IMG/VR virus record: IMGVR_UViG_3300037521_000114 | Location: 1 to 64,000 of that record | From: a virus | Direction: 5' to 3' (one strand) | Length of the DNA stretch: 64,000 nucleotides | Part shown: in pieces, positions 49,894-60,532 of the stretch | How the letters are laid out: each line of letters begins with the position of its first letter | Position numbering within the stretch: the first letter of the stretch is position 1 | The notes under the pieces: model-generated | The model's database searches: none | The model's input: only the letters and a program-made list of their open reading frames with translations | Told to the model about the DNA's origin: nothing | Position numbers and translations under genes: made by a program

Positions 49894-52800
49894 CTAATTG
49901 TTATTTAATTGTGCTCTAAGATCGTCAATTTCCGCTTTTAATTGCTGGATCGCACGATGATAATATGGAAGAATATTAAATTCATCCATACCATAACGAT
50001 CAATCTTTTCGATAAACGGGAACATATCCGGAATCACTTCCATACCTTCCTGTGCAATCCATCCAATAGCCTTTTTATTATCTGCTTTCCATGTAAAACT
50101 TTTCGGGTCGAACCTCATCAACGCATCCAGAGCATCTACCTCGAACGGTTTAATGTCTTTTTTATTCCGTATATCAGAGGTAGTATAAGAAACCTGACCT
50201 GATGTTGTATTGTACCTCATGTAATATGTACCTGTTGCACTCGCAAGAGTTCCCATGTAAATATCCCCGGTAGATGTAATCGAGAAGTCACCTGATGCTA
50301 AGGTAGTGAAAGATGAACTGGTGTGAATCTGGAATATACTTAGTCCAGCATCCCATCCCACTACAACATTGGTACTACCATTGTACCTGAAGTGTATCCT
50401 TGAGTCCTGACTTGAAGCAGACTGTAGATAAATGAGAGCAGTAGATGTAAGAGCATCAAGAGTAAAAGTTGCTGATGTACTACCCCACATAGTAAATATA
50501 TTGGTATCAAACTGATAATAAGGAGCTGTTCCAAGAGTACCGCCTGTACCAATATCTACAACAAAGGCTGATGTACTGTCATCCCATCCATAAGTACAGA
50601 CAATACCTCCTGCTTGTTGAGCAAGACGAATCCTTATATCCTCAGCAGTTCCTTCAGAACGCATATAGAATATTCCATCCGACTGTGCTGCAAATGCTTC
50701 GTAATAGGTTCCGGTATTATTTGCTCTTAGTCCAACAGTAAATACTGAATCGTGACTTGCAGTAGTAAGCTGACGACAACTAAGCTGTACAATAGGTAGC
50801 CATGATGTTGCGGCATTATAAACTCTTAATTGAAGTTGAGCAAAGTTGGTTGTTACATTACTCACAGAAGTATTATAGATATATAAGTTAGCAGTATTTA
50901 CAGCCGTTGCACTGTAAGCAGTATTATCATTGGTCTCAAAAAACACTTTACCTGCATTGGTCATCTTGAACCTACTTGCTGATAGAGTTCTTCCTACTCC
51001 TGTTGGATAAGCACCACCAGCAGCAAGAATAAAAGCGTCTAAAGCATCATCAAATCCAAAGATGTATTTTGTAGTACCTGCTTCACGAAGCATTAAACTA
51101 AGGTCTCCTCCATTGTTTCTGAACCAGTATGTTGAATCGTAATCTATAGATAGAACATTTTCGTAATCAGTTGTGCCTCCACCTCTGAGCATAATATTAA
51201 ATCGAGCCTGTTGTGTAGTTGCACTGGTTCCCTGTACTGCTAAAACGCAATAGTTATTCTTACCAACTCCGGCAGTACATTGTAGAGATATAGCTGTGTA
51301 ATCATTTAATCCTTCGTTACCGGGAGTTCTTGAAATAACAAGTGTTCTATTTGGTAATGATGTTGGATAATCTACCCATGCTGAATATGCGTAATTATTG
51401 AACATTGCAATAGCTACATCACCAGCATCAGGTTGTACATAAAATTTTACAGTTGCATTGGAAGCTAAACCTACACCTATATTACCTGCATAGGTAATTC
51501 CATTGGCATCAGTTGTCCACTGAGTTGCAACGGCTCCAATAGCAGCAAAAATTGCACTTGATGCTGCAATATGATCAGCATCGTTAGTAAGAGTTGTCTC
51601 GATGGTATCAACACCTGTTCCTGCTGAGAGAGATAATGTATTAACTTCTAACTCTGTTCCATCAAACTCCATGTTAGCATTGGTCGTAAGCTGACCTGAA
51701 GCTGCTGTATAAATAACTCGACCACTTGTTGATAGTCCGGAAACCTTTAGAGTAGGAACAGTAAATGCTCCTGAAAAATATCCTACTGCTGCGGTATAAA
51801 GGAAGTCTGTACCACCACCGTTCATATATGGAACCTCACCACTGAGTCCAAGAGCAAGAGTCTGAGTTGAAAATGACAGATTCGCTTGCATATATGTCTC
51901 AATCTGAGTAACAGTAGCCTCTGTCAGGATTCCTGAACTTTGTCTGAGCCACGTATCTGTACCTGAGATTGCACCACCGGGAGTTTGACTTGTAATGATT
52001 GATGCCTGAGCTACTTGACCACCATCACCTGTACTTGTTACCTGTCCTGTATGGTTCGGGTGAGTGTAATCATTAAAGTTCAGATTTGCATTTAAGTAAT
52101 TATCAAGTTGTCCAAGAGCAATTTCATACAAAGTTCCACTATCCTCCATCAATAAATTCTCAGACCCAACTACTGAAGCCTTTGGACCCTGAGCAGTGAT
52201 TGCAGTAGAGTTAAGTGACTGTGCCCCATCACCAACTGAATCTACTTGACCACTGTGATTCGGGTGAGTATATGCTTGAGCAGCTACATAATCAACAACT
52301 GCTCCGGATGTCGGTAAAGCACTATCGAGGTCTGTTATTGTAGTTTGGATAGCATCAATAATAGCTGCACTTGATGAAAGTTTTAACGATCCTAATATTG
52401 CATCTACGGTTACAGTTAAATCTCCTGTTACAGTAAGTAAACTTCCACTAAATGTAAGGTTTCCACTCGTAGCTAAAGCACCTGTTGCTACAGCAGAGGT
52501 AACAACTTCTGGTTGTGTGGCAGCAGCCAATGCTGGAATAGTCACATTTGCAGCATACAAGACTCCCATTTCATACCTAAGAGCTGATACATAATCAAAG
52601 TCATCAGTTGTCGAGTTCACGTATGGTATCTGATACTGTGCTCCAAATGATATTCCCGGAGGTAATGCAGCGAGAGCATCAAATACGGCTCCGGACGTTG
52701 GTAAGTGCGTGTCATCATTTGTCAGGGAAAGTTCGATTGTATCAACTTGCTGACCACCTGTAAACTTGAATGATCCGGTGGTAGTGAGTGCTGATACTGT

Positions 52801-55800
52801 AACTCCTCCTGTCACACTAAGTAGAGTTCCACTGAAAGTAAAGTTTATACTTGTTGCAAAAGCTCCTGTAGCTACTGTTGAAAGGATTGGTTGAGCAGTA
52901 GAAGCTGCTGCGAGAGATGAAACAGTTATTCCACCTACAACGTTCAGGACTCCTGTAGTATAATGGAGAGAAGAACTGTAATCAAAGTCGGTTCCACCCG
53001 CATTTACATAAGGAATCTGACCTACTGTACCTACAGTAAGGCTGCTTATCAGAGAAGAAAGGAGAACTGATCCGTTTACTGTGTCAGTAAATTGAAGTTC
53101 ACTTGCACTTTCATCAATATATGTGTTGGTATCATTGAAATATAGAGTGGCAACAGTCGGAGAATCAGTAAATTCAAGTGCTGTTACTCCTGCATTTACT
53201 TGAGGAATCTGTAACGCTGCTCCTATATATGATGCAGGAGTATCTGTAAGAGCTAAGAATGTAGTTACACCTGTACCTCCTGCTCCACCACCTGCACTTG
53301 TATTTGGAAGTTTGCCTCTAAGGTCTTCAGTATCATAAAGTACCCAAAGATCATTCTTATATGTGAAGGTAAACCTTGCAATCAGGAATCCTACTCCTTG
53401 AAATATTGATGGAATAGTATATACTGCATAATTTGCAGGGTCTTGAACTGCTGTATCAGGAGTATTAAACGAATAAGTATCTACAGGCAAGTTCATCATC
53501 AACTGAGATGGTTCTCCTGCTGAGTTTACTACACCCCAAACTACAAATGAGAATGAAGTATTATTCATACTGACTCCAAGTGCAGTGTCAAGCTGTGTAT
53601 TTAGATTACTTATAGCTACATAAGGTGTTGTATCATGATTTACTACATGAATATGACCTGATACTTCAAGATCAAATGCGTCAAATGGTTGAGGGTGCAT
53701 CTGAAAGATTGATCCACTTGTCACTGTCAGCCACACATCATCAGGAGTAGGACCAGTATCAACAGTTACCACACCTTCTGTACCAGTATCCCATTGAGAA
53801 TCAAAGCGTCTTAATTTAGCTCCGATGTGAGCCAAGTGACCTTGACCAGCAGTGTCCTGAAGGTGATCATTAAAGTTCTGATTCCTTAAAGGTCCATCGG
53901 TTCCTGTTGTAGTTGCTGATTGAAGAACAATCTGAGCAACTTTAATATGCTCTACTATTGGAAATCCAACTGTACTGAGTGTTAGAGCCTTAGTAGATTC
54001 AAGAATATAAACATAATTGGTTATAGGATCATCATCATCTCCGGCAGTAAGGATTATATCAATAGTTGAACTGGTATCCACCAGATGAAAACCATCTTCA
54101 AATAGATAAGTCAGCCAATCATTTCCCTCTTGGTCATCAAGATGTCCTGTTATAACTCCTCCTGCTTCTGTTACTACGAACGAAAATGACTCCCTGATTG
54201 TACCGTTATGGAAATTATCGAAGGTATCATTGAAACTTCGTGTAAGTGATACAAATACTTCACCGTCAGGAGCAGTACTATTATCAACAACACCACCGAC
54301 AGATATGTTATACGATGGGAACTCAGGTCTTACATTGGTCAATTCTCCGGGAGTTTCAGATACATATAATTGATCTCCAAGAAGCCATGTTTCACCAACT
54401 GAACCACCACTACCATCACCACCTCTTGCACGTCCAAATCTGGTAGCAAGACCGACCTCACCATCAGGAATATCCATAGTGGCTACCATAATGGTTCCCT
54501 CTACGCCTATCCATACAGATGCGTCTGTTTTCTGTACTGTAGGTAATATGAGACTACCTACCAAGAAACCTGCTTTAGGTCTTAAAACAGTGAGATTATC
54601 AAGTTGTCCTCCTGTGTCATTGTAGATAAGAAGGAATATTTCTTGTCCAACCTGCAATACTGGACCTAATCCGGTGTCAATATTGAGGGTATATTCGTTA
54701 TCATTCCACCAAACGAGACCTTCCAGAACGCCTACAATAGCAGAACCTTGTTTAAATAGAAGTGATTCTACTGCACCTTTCTTACCTGTACCAATATCTA
54801 AGGTTGTACCATCCCAAGTGAGATCAGTACTTGTTCCTAACGCACCTGTAGCAACTGCGGTTGTAACGAGTTGTGCTATTGAAGATGCTGCAATAGCTGA
54901 GACATTGATATTTGGAGCATTAAATACTCCGGTTGTATAATGAAGTGAAGGAGAGTAGCTAAAATCAGTTCCCCCTGCGTTCATATAAGGCATTTGTCCA
55001 ACAGTCCCAAGACTGAGTAGTTGAGACAGTTCAGCAAGTGTTTTTGTGCCTGTTACTCCATCTGTAAATTCAAGATTATTCGACCCATCTTTGATAATGG
55101 TAGTGCTTCCGTCGATTACGAGTCCACCTGTGGCATTTATAGAGCCTGTGGTTATGATGTTTGTTCCATTGAAAAGGAAAGCTGCACTGTACAGGAAGTC
55201 ATCTCCACCAGGATTCATATAAGGAACCTGTGTGGTAGTTCCGTAAGAAGCAAGTCCTAAAGATGCTACGCTTCGTTTGGTAAGTAATCCTGTACTATCG
55301 TCAATACCAAGAAAATGATCTTCGGTATCATCTGAACCAAGTGTGGGTGCAAAAATTTGACCTGTTTGATTAAATTCCAACATAGTACCTGCACCATTTA
55401 CATACATCTGTAATGTAGCATTTGCAGGTGTTGCATTATATGCCCAAATCAATCCTCCATAAGTACCGTTTGATTGTCCAAATAGGAATCTGGACTGTCC
55501 GGTTAAATGACCAACTGTTAAATCTGTCCTTGATGTCCCTGTAGCATAGTTGAAAGCTGTTCCAACCTGAAGAGAATTTCCTACAAATAGATCATGATCA
55601 GTAGTAACAGGACGAGAGTTTGCTCCTACATCTAATGTCAATGAAAATTCTCCATGAGCACTAAATGTCTTTTCTCCTGTAACAGTCTGATTTGTTGTAA
55701 CAGTCACATAATCTGTAATAACAGAAGCAGCGATTGCAGCAGTTATTACATCATCGTTTACTAAGGCATCGGCTGCACCTGTGAGTGCAGTATCCTCAAT

Positions 55801-58362
55801 ATGAACGACTTTTGCTCCTGTTGCTAAGAACAGTTGCATGATCTGAGCCGATGTATTAGCTATAAATGTATCAGTATCTACATCAGAAGCATCAATATTA
55901 CTAACAGTTAAAAGACCACCTACCCAAGTGAAACCTGATGTGTAGAAAAAGTTGTTTGGACCTGAGTTCATGATCGGTATCTCTCCTGCTAATCCGAAAA
56001 GGACTTGTGTAGGTAAAGCGTCAAACACTGCTCCGGAAGTTGGCAAATGAGTGTCGTCATCTGTTAGAGTGGTTTCAATAGTATCAACAGTAGCTCCTGT
56101 GGTGAGTTGTAATGAGCCTCCTGTAAAGGTTCCTGCTGAAATATCAAGTGTTACTACGAGATTAGAGTTCAATGCAGTCAGTGTAGTACCATCGTAATAC
56201 AGTTTGTTATCCTTTATCAACTGTCCGGTCACTAAATCACTGAGTACCAGTAGAGGTGTAGTAGGTGCGATCAGTGCTGCAACGTAGATATTCGATACCT
56301 TGAGTATGCTTGAGTCATATATCAACCCTGTTGAATATGAGAAATTTGATGCTCCATCAGAAAATGGAATCTTACCAATGCTTCCTATACTGATTACACT
56401 GTTAGGTCCGGGAACCCATTCTCCTCCATTCCACGTCAATACTTCAGATAGATTCGGTGCAACAGTGCTTGTATCAACATCAGAATGAGTGTCGATTGAT
56501 CCGTCAGCAGAAATTTTAAGGGTGTTTAAATCTACTGCAACATCAACTTCATCAATAGCATCTTGGACATTTGTTGCTGCAAGACCTGAACCTGAGTTAT
56601 CATAGCTTACATCAGCAGCAATAGCACCTCCGGGAGCAGCTTCCCAATAAGTACCGTTGAACGTAAGAACGTCATTGAGAGAAAGAGAGGTAATGTTTAC
56701 ATCAGCATTATCATTTAATACTTTTATAGGAGGAACTCGTACAAATGTATTGTGAAGATTTCCAACATATACATCAAACGTTTTTGCTGGTCCTTCTGTA
56801 CCTAATTTTGTACAAAGAATGTGAGCACGGAATCTGGTAGTAGCTGGTATTATTATCTCTTCTCTTAGAGTACCAGATACATTGATATTGTATCTCTGAA
56901 CAGAACTCATGTTTCTAATATCACTCTTCAATACAGCAAGAGGACGTACACCGAGATCACCAACTGGTTCTGATAGTATTCCGGAATCAGTAACTACACC
57001 TGCTGAATCAGCAAGATAAATTTCTACAGTAATTATCTCATTTGCTCTACCATCATCTACCTCTACCTCAACTCTTCCGTTATAAGTACCTGCAAAAAAT
57101 CTTTGAGGAAGTGGAAACGCATCACTGAGAAAGTCACTTGGAAGAGGAAGAGTCTGATTATCATCGACTATTACACTGAGTTGAACACTTCCGACAGTAC
57201 CTTTATCTTCTAATTTTACTGCATAAAAGGTTGCAGCACCCGATGCTGCATCTCCTGTAAACCATTGATTCTGATGTACGATACCAGCAAGATTCAGTTC
57301 ACTTACACCAATAGGATAGATCGTGGAAACGAATATAACTCCGTCAGAATTACCCTCTACTGCAACGATACCTATTGCAAATGGATTATCAACAGGTTCA
57401 ACATTGGTCATCTCTCCGAAACTAACAGGATCGACCCACAAAAGGTCTCCAACTGTCCACGCTGAAGTATCTACACTTTTGACATATCCGTATGTAACGA
57501 GCTTGAATTTCCCTGTGACACCACTGACAGCAGTAGTATTCAGTCCAAATGGAATACCTTTACGTAGGTCTCCTGCTCTCGGTCTGCTTACTTTCAGGAA
57601 ATCAGGATCGGGAATATGTGTCCCAACAACCATATAAACCTTTGGAGTTGACGCTGGTACAGGTGTTAATGTCTCATCAATGACGTTTATAAATACCTCT
57701 TGTCCAAGATTTTGAACCTGTCCGTCGGTAGTTGGAGGTAAATAATAGGTATCAGTACCCGGATCGTAGTTTACTGTTGCAACAAATGTAAATTCTAATC
57801 CGGTTTCTCCACCGTTTACAGTAGCATATCTACCTGCTTGACCAGTATAATCACTTGGAGTATCGTCCAGTTCAAGAAAACTCTTAGCGTAAGTCAATGC
57901 AACTTCATCTATAGCGTCCTGAACATTGGTAGAAATCATTGGAAAAGATGGAGCAAATGTAACAAGTGCAGCAGCATAATCTGCATATTCACCTACCACA
58001 TCTCCTATACGACCAAAGACTGAATCTACAGGAAAATCTATAAGAGCGTGTATATCTCCGTGATAATACTTCTGTGTGTTTGAATCATAGTGGAGAACGT
58101 CATTATTCCCTCTAACCTTATCAACATCAATGAGTTCAATGAGTCTATTTACTCCGGAATAATTAGGAGTAGAAGGAGTTTCCAATAGAATTATACCGTC
58201 AGTAGGAACTTGTTCTGGAAGAGGTATTGGATCACTTACCTGAACGATCCCATCTGTCCCAACAAGAACTCCGGGAGAAGGTGTTACTTCCGGAAGCACA
58301 ATCAAAGGCGTTGATCCTACAGGTGGAGTTCCTGCTCCACCACCGAGTTCTATGATAGCCAT
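49894..58362 (-). CDS. Giant tail or head fibre with C-terminal S74 chaperone, 2822 aa
   Basis: The N-terminal region is Pro/Gly-rich (LGGGAGTPPVGSTP), then a long strand-rich shaft with repeated units. One unit is of the form PYxNxGGxDFxYSxxLxYxxG followed by NIxVxAL (seven copies); another is DDTHLPTSGAVFDAL (several copies). The C-terminus is a peptidase S74 intramolecular chaperone: TSDIRNKKDIKPF with predicted self-cleavage before or at Ser2729, then GWIAQEGMEVIPDMFPF and a coiled coil. S74 domains help fibres trimerise and are then cut off. The fibre likely binds the host surface. I use ATG 58362, next to the upstream stop; the earlier in-frame start would overlap it. Confidence 0.88.
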   Translation of the reverse strand: MAIIELGGGAGTPPVGSTPLIVLPEVTPSPGVLVGTDGIVQVSDPIPLPEQVPTDGIILLETPSTPNYSGVNRLIELIDVDKVRGNNDVLHYDSNTQKYYHGDIHALIDFPVDSVFGRIGDVVGEYADYAAALVTFAPSFPMISTNVQDAIDEVALTYAKSFLELDDTPSDYTGQAGRYATVNGGETGLEFTFVATVNYDPGTDTYYLPPTTDGQVQNLGQEVFINVIDETLTPVPASTPKVYMVVGTHIPDPDFLKVSRPRAGDLRKGIPFGLNTTAVSGVTGKFKLVTYGYVKSVDTSAWTVGDLLWVDPVSFGEMTNVEPVDNPFAIGIVAVEGNSDGVIFVSTIYPIGVSELNLAGIVHQNQWFTGDAASGAATFYAVKLEDKGTVGSVQLSVIVDDNQTLPLPSDFLSDAFPLPQRFFAGTYNGRVEVEVDDGRANEIITVEIYLADSAGVVTDSGILSEPVGDLGVRPLAVLKSDIRNMSSVQRYNINVSGTLREEIIIPATTRFRAHILCTKLGTEGPAKTFDVYVGNLHNTFVRVPPIKVLNDNADVNITSLSLNDVLTFNGTYWEAAPGGAIAADVSYDNSGSGLAATNVQDAIDEVDVAVDLNTLKISADGSIDTHSDVDTSTVAPNLSEVLTWNGGEWVPGPNSVISIGSIGKIPFSDGASNFSYSTGLIYDSSILKVSNIYVAALIAPTTPLLVLSDLVTGQLIKDNKLYYDGTTLTALNSNLVVTLDISAGTFTGGSLQLTTGATVDTIETTLTDDDTHLPTSGAVFDALPTQVLFGLAGEIPIMNSGPNNFFYTSGFTWVGGLLTVSNIDASDVDTDTFIANTSAQIMQLFLATGAKVVHIEDTALTGAADALVNDDVITAAIAASVITDYVTVTTNQTVTGEKTFSAHGEFSLTLDVGANSRPVTTDHDLFVGNSLQVGTAFNYATGTSRTDLTVGHLTGQSRFLFGQSNGTYGGLIWAYNATPANATLQMYVNGAGTMLEFNQTGQIFAPTLGSDDTEDHFLGIDDSTGLLTKRSVASLGLASYGTTTQVPYMNPGGDDFLYSAAFLFNGTNIITTGSINATGGLVIDGSTTIIKDGSNNLEFTDGVTGTKTLAELSQLLSLGTVGQMPYMNAGGTDFSYSPSLHYTTGVFNAPNINVSAIAASSIAQLVTTAVATGALGTSTDLTWDGTTLDIGTGKKGAVESLLFKQGSAIVGVLEGLVWWNDNEYTLNIDTGLGPVLQVGQEIFLLIYNDTGGQLDNLTVLRPKAGFLVGSLILPTVQKTDASVWIGVEGTIMVATMDIPDGEVGLATRFGRARGGDGSGGSVGETWLLGDQLYVSETPGELTNVRPEFPSYNISVGGVVDNSTAPDGEVFVSLTRSFNDTFDNFHNGTIRESFSFVVTEAGGVITGHLDDQEGNDWLTYLFEDGFHLVDTSSTIDIILTAGDDDDPITNYVYILESTKALTLSTVGFPIVEHIKVAQIVLQSATTTGTDGPLRNQNFNDHLQDTAGQGHLAHIGAKLRRFDSQWDTGTEGVVTVDTGPTPDDVWLTVTSGSIFQMHPQPFDAFDLEVSGHIHVVNHDTTPYVAISNLNTQLDTALGVSMNNTSFSFVVWGVVNSAGEPSQLMMNLPVDTYSFNTPDTAVQDPANYAVYTIPSIFQGVGFLIARFTFTYKNDLWVLYDTEDLRGKLPNTSAGGGAGGTGVTTFLALTDTPASYIGAALQIPQVNAGVTALEFTDSPTVATLYFNDTNTYIDESASELQFTDTVNGSVLLSSLISSLTVGTVGQIPYVNAGGTDFDYSSSLHYTTGVLNVVGGITVSSLAAASTAQPILSTVATGAFATSINFTFSGTLLSVTGGVTVSALTTTGSFKFTGGQQVDTIELSLTNDDTHLPTSGAVFDALAALPPGISFGAQYQIPYVNSTTDDFDYVSALRYEMGVLYAANVTIPALAAATQPEVVTSAVATGALATSGNLTFSGSLLTVTGDLTVTVDAILGSLKLSSSAAIIDAIQTTITDLDSALPTSGAVVDYVAAQAYTHPNHSGQVDSVGDGAQSLNSTAITAQGPKASVVGSENLLMEDSGTLYEIALGQLDNYLNANLNFNDYTHPNHTGQVTSTGDGGQVAQASIITSQTPGGAISGTDTWLRQSSGILTEATVTQIETYMQANLSFSTQTLALGLSGEVPYMNGGGTDFLYTAAVGYFSGAFTVPTLKVSGLSTSGRVIYTAASGQLTTNANMEFDGTELEVNTLSLSAGTGVDTIETTLTNDADHIAASSAIFAAIGAVATQWTTDANGITYAGNIGVGLASNATVKFYVQPDAGDVAIAMFNNYAYSAWVDYPTSLPNRTLVISRTPGNEGLNDYTAISLQCTAGVGKNNYCVLAVQGTSATTQQARFNIMLRGGGTTDYENVLSIDYDSTYWFRNNGGDLSLMLREAGTTKYIFGFDDALDAFILAAGGAYPTGVGRTLSASRFKMTNAGKVFFETNDNTAYSATAVNTANLYIYNTSVSNVTTNFAQLQLRVYNAATSWLPIVQLSCRQLTTASHDSVFTVGLRANNTGTYYEAFAAQSDGIFYMRSEGTAEDIRIRLAQQAGGIVCTYGWDDSTSAFVVDIGTGGTLGTAPYYQFDTNIFTMWGSTSATFTLDALTSTALIYLQSASSQDSRIHFRYNGSTNVVVGWDAGLSIFQIHTSSSFTTLASGDFSITSTGDIYMGTLASATGTYYMRYNTTSGQVSYTTSDIRNKKDIKPFEVDALDALMRFDPKSFTWKADNKKAIGWIAQEGMEVIPDMFPFIEKIDRYGMDEFNILPYYHRAIQQLKAEIDDLRAQLNNN
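51700..56420 (-). repeat. Shaft repeats in the fibre gene
   Basis: Seven copies of a unit beginning with a PYxNxGGxDFxYS-like motif occur in this stretch, for example VGQIPYVNAGGTDFDYSSS near 52990, GQMPYMNAGGTDFSYSPS near 54970 and GEVPYMNGGGTDFLYTAA near 51820. They alternate with HLPTSGAVFDAL units (near 52700, 56030). The copies have diverged at DNA level, so the array is old and likely stable. Confidence 0.7.
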
Positions 58363-58363
58363 A

Positions 58364-59143
58364 TTAGTAGTAAAGTTTACTACCATTCTTAACCATGTCG
58401 TCAAGAACGATAAGCATATTTATAAGTTCTTCGGTCTTGGCTATAAAAGCAGAGGTTTCGATTGCTGTCAGATACGCTCCCATGAGATCAGTTTCCATGA
58501 TTTTCCACAGAGCATCACTGTCCTGACAGTCGCACCATGCTGGAATTTGTCGATATTTATCGTACACAGCGACTTTCACCTGACCATAAACGAGAATGGT
58601 GACTTCGAGAAGTTGAGTTACTTCAGTAGCACCAAGCTGATCTTCACCAGTATAAGTGACATTGTACTCAAGCGCATACAGACCATCTTCAAGCAACTCA
58701 TCAGCTCCATCACCAAGTAAATCTGATGTAATGGTAAAAACCAGTTCAGATTGATCTGTAAACGGTCCAGTATTCAGAGCATATAAATCAACTTGATCTT
58801 TAACCTGTGCTGTATTTGAAACTCCTGTAACAGTTGTGTCAAGTGTGATAGCAGTAATCTCAGTCACTTTTGCAGTAACTTGTTGGAGTTCCATTGTTCC
58901 ACTGAGAGCAGCAGCCGATGTAGCTATAAATCGTTCACCAACTAAACCATTTGCAGCACCTATACCAATAAAAAAAGCAGTATTTCCATTGTTATTTACA
59001 ATCTGATATAGAGTGTTTGTTACAGTAGGAGCAGTTGCTACAAGATTTGGAACAATCGAATAGTCGTAGTTGCTGGTATCTGTCAGAACAATAGCTTTGT
59101 TATCGTTCTGCTCTTGATATCCTAAAGACATTGTAAGGTCCAT
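58364..59143 (-). CDS. Structural protein, 259 aa
   Basis: The N-terminal two thirds are strand-rich with many Thr/Val/Ala (VTAKVTEITAITLDTTVTGV). The C-terminal part is helical and carries IPAWCDCQDSDALWKIMETD and LINMLIVLDDMVKN, a pattern seen in virion proteins of Bacteroidota phages. No enzyme motif. It directly precedes the fibre gene, so it may anchor the fibre or be a head decoration protein. Confidence 0.55.
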   Translation of the reverse strand: MDLTMSLGYQEQNDNKAIVLTDTSNYDYSIVPNLVATAPTVTNTLYQIVNNNGNTAFFIGIGAANGLVGERFIATSAAALSGTMELQQVTAKVTEITAITLDTTVTGVSNTAQVKDQVDLYALNTGPFTDQSELVFTITSDLLGDGADELLEDGLYALEYNVTYTGEDQLGATEVTQLLEVTILVYGQVKVAVYDKYRQIPAWCDCQDSDALWKIMETDLMGAYLTAIETSAFIAKTEELINMLIVLDDMVKNGSKLYY

Positions 59144-59155
59144 CTTATTTAAGTT

Positions 59156-59806
59156 TTAACGATTAAAATTAAATAACGTACTAAGATTGATACCTATCTT
59201 CACAGCATAGACATTCTGATCACCCTGTCGTCTGTACTGAAAGCCGTAAATTCGGTTATATTTCACCAAATCATAGTCTATTCCAAAGGTAAAGAATTTA
59301 TCATTACCACCTGCTATTGCAGATAGATAGTGTCCGGTGACATATTTAGGTACTTTTATCGTCGTTATAATAGGCTTATACACAGGCTTTTCCGTAACCG
59401 TTTCGATTGTCCGGATCACGGTGCGATAATCCCACTCAATTTTTAGGTCTTCAATGGCTCCCTTTACCATAATATCAACCCACACATTGATCTCCTTTTC
59501 CCTGACAAGCGAATCCCTGTAATGGGTGATCGTAGTATCTCTCTCGTCTATTTCGGCTGTCGGGGTACTGGTAGTACTTTCGATCTTAGTAATGTAAACT
59601 GTGTCAGTTTTGGTTACAACAGGCTCCATTGGAAGATTTTCAATGGAATCAACGAAAGTGATAAAAGCATTTAAAGAGTCTACAACAGTTTGATTGACAA
59701 TGACTTTTCCTTCAGGGAGAGGTTTAAATTTGTACACAATCCATCCTCCTACTAACATACCGATAAGTAGAAAAAAGAAAAGTCCTATTGCACTACTCCT
59801 TCTCAT
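59156..59806 (-). CDS. Spanin-like protein: TM anchor, coiled coil and periplasmic domain
   Basis: This is a 216-residue protein. One N-terminal membrane segment (residues about 6-26, AIGLFFFLLIGMLVGGWIVY) is followed by a periplasmic helical section (VDSLNAFITFVDSIENLP, TTITHYRDSLVREKEINVWV) and a C-terminal strand-rich part with aromatic residues (YAVKIGINLSTLFNF). The end of alternating residues finishing in Phe looks outer-membrane compatible. Together with the adjacent endolysin this suits a unimolecular-spanin-like role, joining inner and outer membranes at lysis. Similar proteins are common beside lysis genes of Bacteroidota phages. Inference from layout and context. Confidence 0.6.
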   Translation of the reverse strand: MRRSSAIGLFFFLLIGMLVGGWIVYKFKPLPEGKVIVNQTVVDSLNAFITFVDSIENLPMEPVVTKTDTVYITKIESTTSTPTAEIDERDTTITHYRDSLVREKEINVWVDIMVKGAIEDLKIEWDYRTVIRTIETVTEKPVYKPIITTIKVPKYVTGHYLSAIAGGNDKFFTFGIDYDLVKYNRIYGFQYRRQGDQNVYAVKIGINLSTLFNFNR

Positions 59807-60038
59807 TCACCTCGATCTCTTTTTGTTTCGTTTTATTCCATCCTGAGCCTGTAAGTAGAGCAGCAAGACCACCTACGAATATTCCTATTCCGGACCACTC
59901 TACCGTTTCACCTTTAAATGTCTGTATAACTACATGAACCATAATGCCTATAATTGCGAGAGCGACTGAAATTGAAATTATAGTTAAACTAAATCTCATC
60001 GCTGATCCTTTGACTATCGCTTTAGGTTTTGTTCTCAT
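59793..60038 (-). CDS. Two-TM small membrane protein, holin candidate
   Basis: This is an 81-residue protein with membrane segments at about 15-38 (RFSLTIISISVALAIIGIMV) and 48-63 (GIGIFVGGLAALLTGSGW), and a charged tail (KQKEIEVNEKE). Two segments with a charged C-terminus is a classic small-holin design. It overlaps the M15 endolysin gene by four bases (ATGA) and the spanin-like gene by 14, making it the more natural holin partner than the protein at 16108. Confidence 0.65.
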   Translation of the reverse strand: MRTKPKAIVKGSAMRFSLTIISISVALAIIGIMVHVVIQTFKGETVEWSGIGIFVGGLAALLTGSGWNKTKQKEIEVNEKE

Positions 60039-60532
60039 GGTACATATAGTTCAACGTGTGGACGGTCATAAAAGTTGTTATCTGCAAGATCACCATCCTT
60101 ATCCCAATTCCCTCCCCACCGGACTTTATGAGTAATAACTCCTTGCAGAAACAAGAAGTCACCAGCCATGACCAGAGATGCTGCAATATATGTGAGATGT
60201 GGTATATCCCAAATGAGTTCAGGTTTATCTGGTACATACACGCAGAAATCTACTGCAAGAGATGGGTTGTGATTATGCTTTCCTACGATAGCGTAACCAT
60301 CAATATTGGTCTTCTTCAGTTTAGGTTTAGTCAGTTTCCACCGTCCATCAATAAATTCTCTACCTGATTTGTAGAGTTCATGTTGTCTCTCAACAGGTCG
60401 GTATCCCTCTGTGAGGGTAAAATCTACGAGACAATACTTTAATACCCAGTCTATAACTGTTTGTAGATCAGTATGTAAAGTGTCGAATTGTATCTTCGAT
60501 CTGTTGCCTAAACTATGTGGTAGTAAGCTCAT
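60035..60532 (-). CDS. M15-type peptidase endolysin
   Basis: This is a 165-residue protein. The zinc ligands of the M15 (VanY/L-alanyl-D-glutamate peptidase) family are visible: His88 and Asp95 in HNPSLAVD, and His159 in RPHVEL. TEGYRPVERQHELYKSG (41-57) is the typical substrate-groove segment. It cuts the peptide part of peptidoglycan at host lysis. No signal peptide, so release depends on a holin. The gene overlaps its neighbours on both sides by four bases (ATGA), forming a lysis cassette with the two-TM, spanin-like and TM/coiled-coil proteins. Confidence 0.9.
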   Translation of the reverse strand: MSLLPHSLGNRSKIQFDTLHTDLQTVIDWVLKYCLVDFTLTEGYRPVERQHELYKSGREFIDGRWKLTKPKLKKTNIDGYAIVGKHNHNPSLAVDFCVYVPDKPELIWDIPHLTYIAASLVMAGDFLFLQGVITHKVRWGGNWDKDGDLADNNFYDRPHVELYVP

